A stretch of DNA of 64,000 bases from Symbiodinium natans. Its lineage: Eukaryota > Sar > Dinophyceae > Suessiales > Symbiodiniaceae. Below, piece after piece: positions 57,729 to 64,000 of this stretch (position 1 is its first letter; every line of letters begins with the position of its first letter). A program made the position numbers and the translations under genes. The notes beneath the pieces were generated by a model. The model was not told the origin of the DNA and ran no database searches. It saw nothing but the letters and a program-made list of their open reading frames with translations. The stretch spans positions 62,001-126,000 of the forward strand of contig CAJNDS010002426.1 in assembly GCA_905221605.1 (NCBI GenBank). The letters run 5' to 3'.

Positions 57729-58627
57729 GCTGGCAGAGTTCTGCGTGGACACGTCATGCCAAGCTTGCAATAAGTCTGAGAGCTTCATGTGGCCAAAAAA
57801 CATTCTCCAACCCTAATCTTTAATGGGAACCCCCATTTGGGTCCCCGTAATCCCCAAGATGAGGTGTGCCCTAAAGCACCCCCTGCAAGTCCTTGTGTTG
57901 TTAGACCGCCGTGGGGATGTAGGAGGGATTCTGCGACCTGCCCGAAGGTTTGGGGCACCTCATGCTAGGGTGACCTGACGAGTCCACCACGCAGCCGGCA
58001 GCTGCTTGCGGGATTGAGAGCTCCGTCGCCATCACCTGCTGGCTTCCGTGCATTCGTCCGTGATGTAGAGCCCTCCAACAAAGGCCTACATTGTCACTTT
58101 CCAAGCTGGAGACGTTTCGAACCAACCCCGCAACGCCAAACCCGCGATCCAGGTTAAGAGCCTCAAGGGCCTCCAGAGGCTCCGTCCCAAGGCAGCGCTC
58201 CTCAGGGAAACCCGAAGCCTGGGCTTGGGGGAACGCCCGCCCAAAGCCACAGCTAGCTGTCCCTAGATGCAACAAGCCACCATGCACACGTCGAGATCCC
58301 AAGGCCTCTGGAGTTGAACGTCACGCGCGTCACGCGGGCATACGCGGGCCCTCCCCAACAAAGCCTGCGTTGTCCCTGGATGCAAGCCGCGCCCTGCTAA
58401 GGACCCGAGGCGCGTTGGGCCAAACCCCCCAAATGCCAAACCCGAGATCTCGAGGCTTCGAGCCAACCCCAAAGCTAAACTGTCGAAAAGATTCGCTTCC
58501 AGACGTCCTGTGTAGAGACCAATAGCATGCACTTCCCCAGCTCAAATGCGAGTGACAAACATGACCGCGATCAACAAGTAAGAGAACCCTAAACCCTCAA
58601 AGGTCAGGACGAGGGTGGAGCGCACGC

Positions 58628-58653
58628 GGGGGGGGGGGGGGGGGGGGGGGGGG
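58628..58653 (+). repeat. G26 homopolymer within a short inverted repeat
   Basis: Twenty-six G flanked by GCGCACGCG on the left and CGCGTGCG on the right, so the run sits in the loop of a potential hairpin. Confidence 0.95.
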
Positions 58654-58936
58654 CGCGTGCGGTCAGCACCAGTGCCCGCCTTGCAACCCTCCATGAGCAT
58701 CCACGAGCCACCTTCAAGCCAAAACCCTCAACCGTATTCTAGAAATCCCGACATGGGAACCCCAAAGCCCTAAACCTTTTTTCCAGAAATCCCCAACATT
58801 GGGTAACCCCAAAAGCCCTAAACCTTATTCTAGGAATCCCCAACAAGGGGTACCACCGTACCTCCCCACTTTCGGAAACCCTCCGTGAGGCTGCCTCAGC
58901 CGGTGGCGGGCAGGCAGAGCGCTTCAAGGAGAGCTA

Positions 58937-58998
58937 GGGTTTAGGGTTTTAGGGTTTAGGGTTTAGGATTCAGGGTTCAGGAGAGTTTAGGGTTTGGG
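58937..58998 (+). repeat. Interstitial telomere-like array, degenerate TTTAGGG
   Basis: About eight units with TTTTAGGG, TTCAGG and TTTGGGG variants. Short CCCTAAAC remnants (58700-58830) precede it, and two units follow at 59121-59134. Confidence 0.85.
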
Positions 58999-59160
58999 GT
59001 TTATGTATCAGGGTTGTGCACTTCGTTTGGGGGGTCTTGGTATCACATGGGGCTTTCTTTGTTAAGGTACCCAAAAGGGCCCATAATCCATGAAAATGAG
59101 CGAATTTTTGGGGGCTTACCTTAAACCCTAAACCCAGTTGCGTCGCGTGTCCTTAGATGG

Positions 59161-59329
59161 CCAGAAACTCCACAACCCCTTAACTAAGGAATATCCCTTT
59201 AGAATATGATAGGAACCCTAATATGACTTAAGGTATATTCCTAATTAACGAATATCCCTTAAAAATATGATAGGAACCCTAATATGATTCAAGGTATACT
59301 CCTTCATTAAGGGGTTGTGGAGTCTCTGG
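59161..59329. mobile_element. MITE with 30-bp terminal inverted repeats
   Basis: Left end CCAGAAACTCCACAACCCCT, continuing TAACTAAGGA. The right end is its reverse complement with about three mismatches over 30 bases (AAGGGGTTGTGGAGTCTCTGG). The 169-bp body is AT-rich and contains two copies of ATATGATAGGAACCCTAATA about 60 bases apart. No ORF. Target duplication is not clear (at best TGG). Confidence 0.8.
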
Positions 59330-59428
59330 GTGGCGTGCATCCGTTGAGGATGCTTGCATCTTTCTGTGCATTGCCATGGCGGTGCGGGAACAAACGCAAA
59401 GAGAAGGCCGGGTCGGGCGTGGCACCCT

Positions 59429-59466
59429 ACACCCGAAACCCGAAACCCTAAACCCTCAACCCTAAA
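59429..59466 (+). repeat. Interstitial telomere-like array, CCCTAAA
   Basis: About five units, the first ones CCCGAAA. Confidence 0.85.
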
Positions 59467-60287
59467 CAAACCCTGCCGAACGGCCGCCTCGTCCTGGGTC
59501 AGACAAGATTCGAAGAACAGGTGCGTAATAAGGCGGTCCCTTCTTAATGTCACGTTCCAATGGTACGGTCTTCGCTGGGCAACGTGCGCAAAAGGAATCA
59601 CTGCTTCCCTGCTCATTTGTGTGGAAAAGTCGCACGTGCAGCGACAATTCACGCATAGTGTCAAGCAACGGAAACATGACAAAGGACACGGTCAAATCCA
59701 CGCACCCGAGCGCGCATGACCGCATGCAAGACGCATGTTCTGAACTGAGGGAATCTGCGGACACTAGGGTTATGTGCAAAAGGGCTCAAAACAGCTACGT
59801 CATCGGTCACTCAGTCCGCAGATGCCCGGCGTCTTTCAGCTCTGTCTTGTCTCGACCCACTTGAAACGAAAGTGCCGACTATGAACCAACACTTTCAGAG
59901 GCTCAGGGGTGTGGACTCTGCAGCCGAAGACTTGATGGGTGCGCACACAGAAGTTCATATTTGAGTTGATTGTGGAGAGGTGTCACAGTGACGAACCAGA
60001 ACGTCAATGTGTGCCTTGGTCGCACGCCAGCGGACCGCTTGCGCCATTGGCATGCGGCCCCACTCTATTTTCGAACACTTTCTGGCATGGACCAAGATTT
60101 GCAGAACTGTTCTTGCAGCCACTGTTGGAGTGAGCAAAGCATCATTGAGCTTATCGGTTCAGTTCAGTCACGATCTGTACATGCACCTAAGTACGCTCGT
60201 CACTAGCAGAAGGTGGGCAACCTTGGGCCCAACATTGACGACTAGCGATTTGGAGATGGCTAGGGTGCAGATGTTCGTGCGAGGCTT

Positions 60288-61233
60288 CACTTTTTCACAT
60301 CCCTGGTGGCGCCGGAGCTGACTGCGGAGCCGCTGGTGGGAGCCAGCATGAGTGAGAAAGCAGATCCGAACCTTCATAGCACTTCATAGCACTTCATAGC
60401 AGTTCATAACATACATGGAGAGCATCGTGAACCCTGCCCTCCGCATTTCTCATTGTGTGCATGGGAGAGATGCAGCAGAGAATGTTGATGTGCACGTGGC
60501 AGTCCCAGCGATCAGTTCTACGAGCTTCGTGTTTGAAGTCAGAAACCTATGTTTCGTGCTTGCTCATGCAGTGGGGCATGCTCCGACATTTCCTAGCGCA
60601 AGCTGCGCAATGCCCAGGTTCGTGACGGTCTTCAGAAACCAGCTTCCCAGAGAGCAAGTTGGCTCGGTACTAGGACTCGACAGAATTTGTTAGAGGCCCT
60701 TGTAGAACATGCACTTCCGCATGCTTGGGGCACTTCCAGGTCAAGTATTGCCTGCAATTTGTCGGAAGCTTGGCACCACGGTGCTTTGCAGCATGCATAC
60801 ACACATACGTATATGTATGTGTATGTATGGAAATTTCCTATATATATATATGATATGTATTCATACATATATATGTTCATATATATATATACATATATAT
60901 ATACGAAGCTATAAATATTTGGGACTTGTTTGACGGCATCTTTGTTGAACTTGGCTGCCGAGGCAGCCACATTGCCTCTGAGAGTCCAGTGGTTCAATGC
61001 CCAGTTTTCCCAAAAAAGGTTTGCTGTTTGTTGGGATGTTCCCCTACTAACAGTCCTTAATCGGGTACCCCGTATTATAATCCCTACAAAGTACTGTGTT
61101 AGCATATTGGGGGAGCATCCCAAGTTGTTTTGTCTTTTTCGCTTGTCGTGTTGCAAAGACTCGCTTCGAGGTGCATACCTACGCGGCAATCTGCATAGAG
61201 AAGCTCTTGAGGGTGAGAGACGCGACTCCACAG
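60288..61233 (+). CDS. Exportin-2-like, later exons
   Basis: Exons: HFFTSLVAPELTA (about 60288-60326; the family has an FF-x-x-hydrophobic-x-PEL helix here), RFVTVFRNQLPREQVGSVL (60619-60675, after CCCAG|G; the family motif is FRNQ-x-P-x-E) and VHTYAAICIEKLLRVRDATPQ (61171-61233, after TTCGAG and before a GC donor; the family has VHTYAA-x-x-x-E-x-L). They keep the family order on the plus strand. The C-terminal 45 percent of an exportin-2 (about 450 residues) was not found to the right, so the gene is truncated, rearranged, or interrupted beyond what I can see. Confidence 0.65.
60785..60912 (+). repeat. TA/TATG-rich low-complexity tract
   Basis: Runs of TATATATA, CATATATA and GTATGTAT, largely self-complementary. 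It lies in the intron between two exportin-2 exons. Confidence 0.85.
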
Positions 61234-61955
61234 GCACCTGTGGAGCGTCAGTCGGAGTGACGAGGGCATTGACCTTTGCTGAAGTTTTTTTTTCGCGGCA
61301 CCCGGAGAGTTTTTGCATCTCAGGCTGCTGTTTCAGACATTTTCAGACTTGCCCGCACTCAAATGGCAAACCAAAGGTTTGTACTGTAACGCGTTCGTGT
61401 TACGGTAGAGTTGAAGCCCTCATGGATGCAATGGGGGCGGACGTGAAGAAGCGGGTGGTTGATGAACCTCACCAGTACGACGAGAGAAGTCAAGACGCGC
61501 ATCTCAGTTGCACAAAGTTCTGAGGGATGCTCTGCGATATGCCAAAAACTATATCCCTCTGGGGTATTATTCTCTATGTTTTGTTCAGATAAATCCCAAG
61601 AGTATATTAAAAATGATATTTTTATTAAGGTTCTAAGGGGAGTATAGAAAAACGGCAGCACCATGAAAGAGACAAGGCAGCAAGGATGTGGTCCTCCCCG
61701 AAAGATATGCCGGTGACCGCCTTAGCAGTGCAAGACCTTCGCAGAAGTGTATATCAAATGCAGATGCCAAAAGAGCTGGCATGTGGATGGTATTTCAGCG
61801 CAGCTTTTGCGAACAAGCGATGTTTGAGGAGCACTGGCGGTGATACTGCTGCGCCGGTGACAGCCTTCGATCCAACACTGAAGCCGCCTGATCTTGCAAA
61901 GAACCCGCTGAAGGCGGCCACGCATCTTGTGCTGAAATTTCGTGTCGGTGTAGAG
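61234..61955. other. Stretch with one exon-like segment
   Basis: A plus-strand frame at 61391-61520 (YGRVEALMDAMGADVKKRVV, then DEPHQYDERSQDAHL) looks protein-like but is unassigned. A second open frame at 61686-61961 (MPVTALAVQDLRRSVYQMQM) has no recognised domain. Confidence 0.35.
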
Positions 61956-61958
61956 CCA

Positions 61959-62300
61959 TGACCCTTCTATCTGCTCTTGTCACGTCGCAGGTGGTCGTTC
62001 TTATGCGCCATGGAGACCGTACGCCCGTTTGTGACAGAATCGGTGGCTTGCCAGCATCATGTATCCTGCCAGGGTGCTTCGTCTCATCACAAGCTGTGCC
62101 CGAGGCCAGCTAGACATGGCGGATCTGAATCCCAAATGGACTTCCCTACTTCCGACTGCCCAAGAGCTCTCCGCAGTGAGTGGAGTTCGCGTGGAACGAG
62201 ACAGCGAAGGTGGACACCATGCATATGCCCGCTTCGTGGGACAGGGCCTCGAAACTGCACGAAGATCGTGGAACTCTGTGTATATCCAAAAGTATGCTTC
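61959..62300 (+). CDS. Histidine-phosphatase-like exon(s)
   Basis: The plus strand reads MTLLSALVTSQ, then VVVLMRHGDRTPVCDRIGG and LPASCILP. RHGxRxP is the catalytic motif of histidine acid phosphatases (clade 2), with the His as the phospho-acceptor. A splice acceptor GTCGCAG|G directly before VVVLMRHG is possible, so the upstream MTLL stretch may not be coding. In another frame ADLNPKWTSLLPTAQELSAV and GVRVERDSEGGHHAYARFVG follow (about 62117-62240) and could be the next exon. The distal HD/HAE motif was not found. Confidence 0.45.
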
Positions 62301-63430
62301 CCCACCATTGATTTACCGTTTGCGGCTTCATTCCCAGACAAGTATGATTCCTTATGCACAAAATCAACTAATGGAGAAAAGCCCACGGCTTGAAATGTGG
62401 TTCGCACTTTACTTGAACCATCAGGCGCTGGAAAGTTGTAAAATTTTTTCAGGAATGCATGAATAGAGCTTCTAGATGGACTCTTTTGATTAGACTCGTT
62501 CCCCGGCCCCCCCCCCCCCCCAACCGCTTCAGGAAGTCGATTCAGTCGAAGGTCAGTTGGGGCTTTCTTCTCGGCCCCGTAGCTCACGTGGCTCATCGGT
62601 TATCCCGATAGCTGTCCTGCACTCTGTTTCATCTTCCACCGGCTGCTATTTAAATATCTTAAGAAGCAGAACTGACCTCTGATTCTGGACTATCTACTTC
62701 CTTATGTGTGGATGTGGGGGGAAGGAATATGAAACTGCAGAGGTGAGCCATGTTTGTTATGTTGCAATGAGTATAACTGGCCCCTACTACACACAAAGAC
62801 TAGCCCTGCGCCAAACTTTGATGAGCCTGTGACAGGTCCAACCTAGCAAAAGCATTCCCTTCATTTAACAAACAGAATCGAAGAATCATATTTTGATTTT
62901 ATGAACCCACCCAAATAAAATCACTTCATGTACTTGGTTAACATGATTGGAGGTCAGCTATATGAGTCAGCTACTTACACGCTTATCAGTCGTTCCTTTG
63001 ATGCAAGCCATCATTCACATTAGTCTCAGCCCACGGCGTTTAAACACATAGTTGGTCAGGGGGGATCCATGCCCCAACATTCCGTAGTTTACCTACGCAA
63101 GACTTCGCAGACTTGCCACGTTCTCGTAAATTTGGCTTTGGCATGCTTTGCGCCCAACATGTATGCAACAGATCGAAAATGGACAGGGCCACCCAGGAAA
63201 CTAAGAGTTGTAAGAGTTCCGAAAGCTCCGCAACTGTACACCCTAAACCTCAAACCCACTCGAGGGACCCCTTACTAACTTCACAAACATCGACAACAAA
63301 CTAGTGCTTCCTATGGTGTCCATCTATCTCGGAGAATGCCTCATCTCCAGGAGACCCCCGGAGTGGGAGAGGGTCTTGGGTTACTTGGCCTTCGACCCCC
63401 GCCACCCACATAACTCTGAGGCAGAATGAT
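62301..63430. other. Stretch without a recognised gene
   Basis: Includes a C15 run (62507-62521). Composition becomes more AT-rich between 62640 and 63060. No supported exon. Confidence 0.45.
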
Positions 63431-63510
63431 TCAGGGTTAAGGGTTTAGGGTTTAGGGTTTAGGGTGGATTTCAGGGGTTAAGGGTTTAGGGTATACAGGG
63501 TTTAGGGTTG
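63431..63510 (+). repeat. Interstitial telomere-like array, TTTAGGG
   Basis: Eight or so units interrupted by TGGATTTCAGGGG, which occurs twice (about 63465 and 63510), so the array looks tandemly duplicated with a spacer. Bases 63520-64000 hold no supported gene. Confidence 0.85.
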
Positions 63511-64000
63511 ATTTCAGGGGCTGCATTGGTAACGAACAGTCCAGATTTGGAGGTCTGCTGAACAGATTGAGCTGCAGGCAGTCTTGGTCAGCTCACCGGA
63601 CTTGGTTTCCAGCAGTGCCGCAAAGCCGGAGCAGAGTTGCGAAGGCGATATGGTGATTCCGAAATCCGTGCTTTCAGCACCGATCCTTGTTAGAATCTTC
63701 AGCCATAATGTTCAACGGTGAATGTGGTCAGCAGAGCGGTGCTTCTCCCTTTCGTAAATCAGGTATGAAGCTTCAAGAAATGTCGATACAGCATTCGGCA
63801 GGACGAAACCTCCACCCTTACTCCCCATGTCTTGTCGGGCCGCAACCGCCCCATCCCCCCCACCAACCGGGCTCCTGACAGCTTCCTGGCACCTCAGCCC
63901 AAAGATGACTCCCCTGCTGGAAGTAATGGTCATAGTGCACAAGCAGTTATCTGCTGGGCAGACATGTGCTACTACTTGCCACGCTACTCCGCAATATGGT

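Larger units (their letters stand above)
57729..60287. other. Long intronic or intergenic stretch
   Basis: About 70 family residues of exportin-2 should be encoded between 57728 and 60288 but were not found. The stretch holds two diverged copies of a CCAAACCCG-GATC-AG patch (58120-58180, 58430-58470), a G26 tract, a degenerate telomere-like array (58937-58998) and a MITE (59161-59329). No other gene recognised. Confidence 0.5.

Noticed and set aside
57831-58560. A protein gene with PNPRSRGFEPTP repeats
   Set aside because: The frame exists on both strands and follows a degenerate DNA repeat (CCAAACCCG-GATC). No family or splice support.

Overview
The window looks like nuclear DNA of a dinoflagellate, most likely a symbiodiniacean. 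Four things point there. About 25 short interstitial arrays of the Arabidopsis-type telomere repeat (TTTAGGG/CCCTAAA) sit between and inside genes. Genes are cut into many small exons whose junctions favour AG|G, with apparent GC and GA donors beside GT. Tyrosine-recombinase retroelements and CCCH-finger retroelements are present. A degenerate match to the dinoflagellate spliced leader lies inside an LTR. No rRNA, tRNA, CRISPR or bacterial-type operon was found. Gene models were built by hand from exon fragments, so exon ends are approximate unless a splice pair is named.

Layout. 1-10.6 kb: a large minus-strand receptor gene (9830 down to about 3280). It has a venus-flytrap (ANF-receptor-like) ligand domain, a cysteine-rich stalk, about eight membrane segments and a cytoplasmic TIR-like domain. 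Its introns carry telomere-like arrays. Further exon-like pieces lie at 64-206 and 642-792. 10.6-27.9 kb: a non-autonomous LTR element with 287-bp LTRs, a TAGGG target duplication, a primer-binding site matching a methionine tRNA anticodon arm, and gag-like ORFs with an S1-like domain and six CCCH fingers. Nested in it, on the opposite strand, is a complete tyrosine-recombinase (YR) retroelement (18020-26523) with split direct repeats. 28-39.9 kb: gene-poor, with a small secreted-protein candidate, a minisatellite, an XKR-like membrane protein gene, an AT-rich island and retroelement remnants. 40-42.6 kb: an RRM protein gene with a cold-shock-like C-terminal part. 44.35-51.76 kb: a second YR retroelement with split direct repeats, inserted in a telomere-like array. 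53.4-61.2 kb: a plus-strand exportin-2 (CSE1/CAS)-like gene in small exons. 61.9-62.3 kb: a histidine-phosphatase-like exon.

How the parts relate. Telomere-like arrays run through the whole window as intron content, as flanks of exon-sized segments and as insertion sites for two of the three structurally complete mobile elements. One intron of the receptor gene consists of such an array plus a perfect 30-bp duplication that supplies both splice sites, which is a direct trace of intron gain. The nested YR element encodes an oxygenase-like and a cytosine-methyltransferase-like domain upstream of its reverse transcriptase. The second YR element has a methyltransferase-like domain embedded inside its RNase H.
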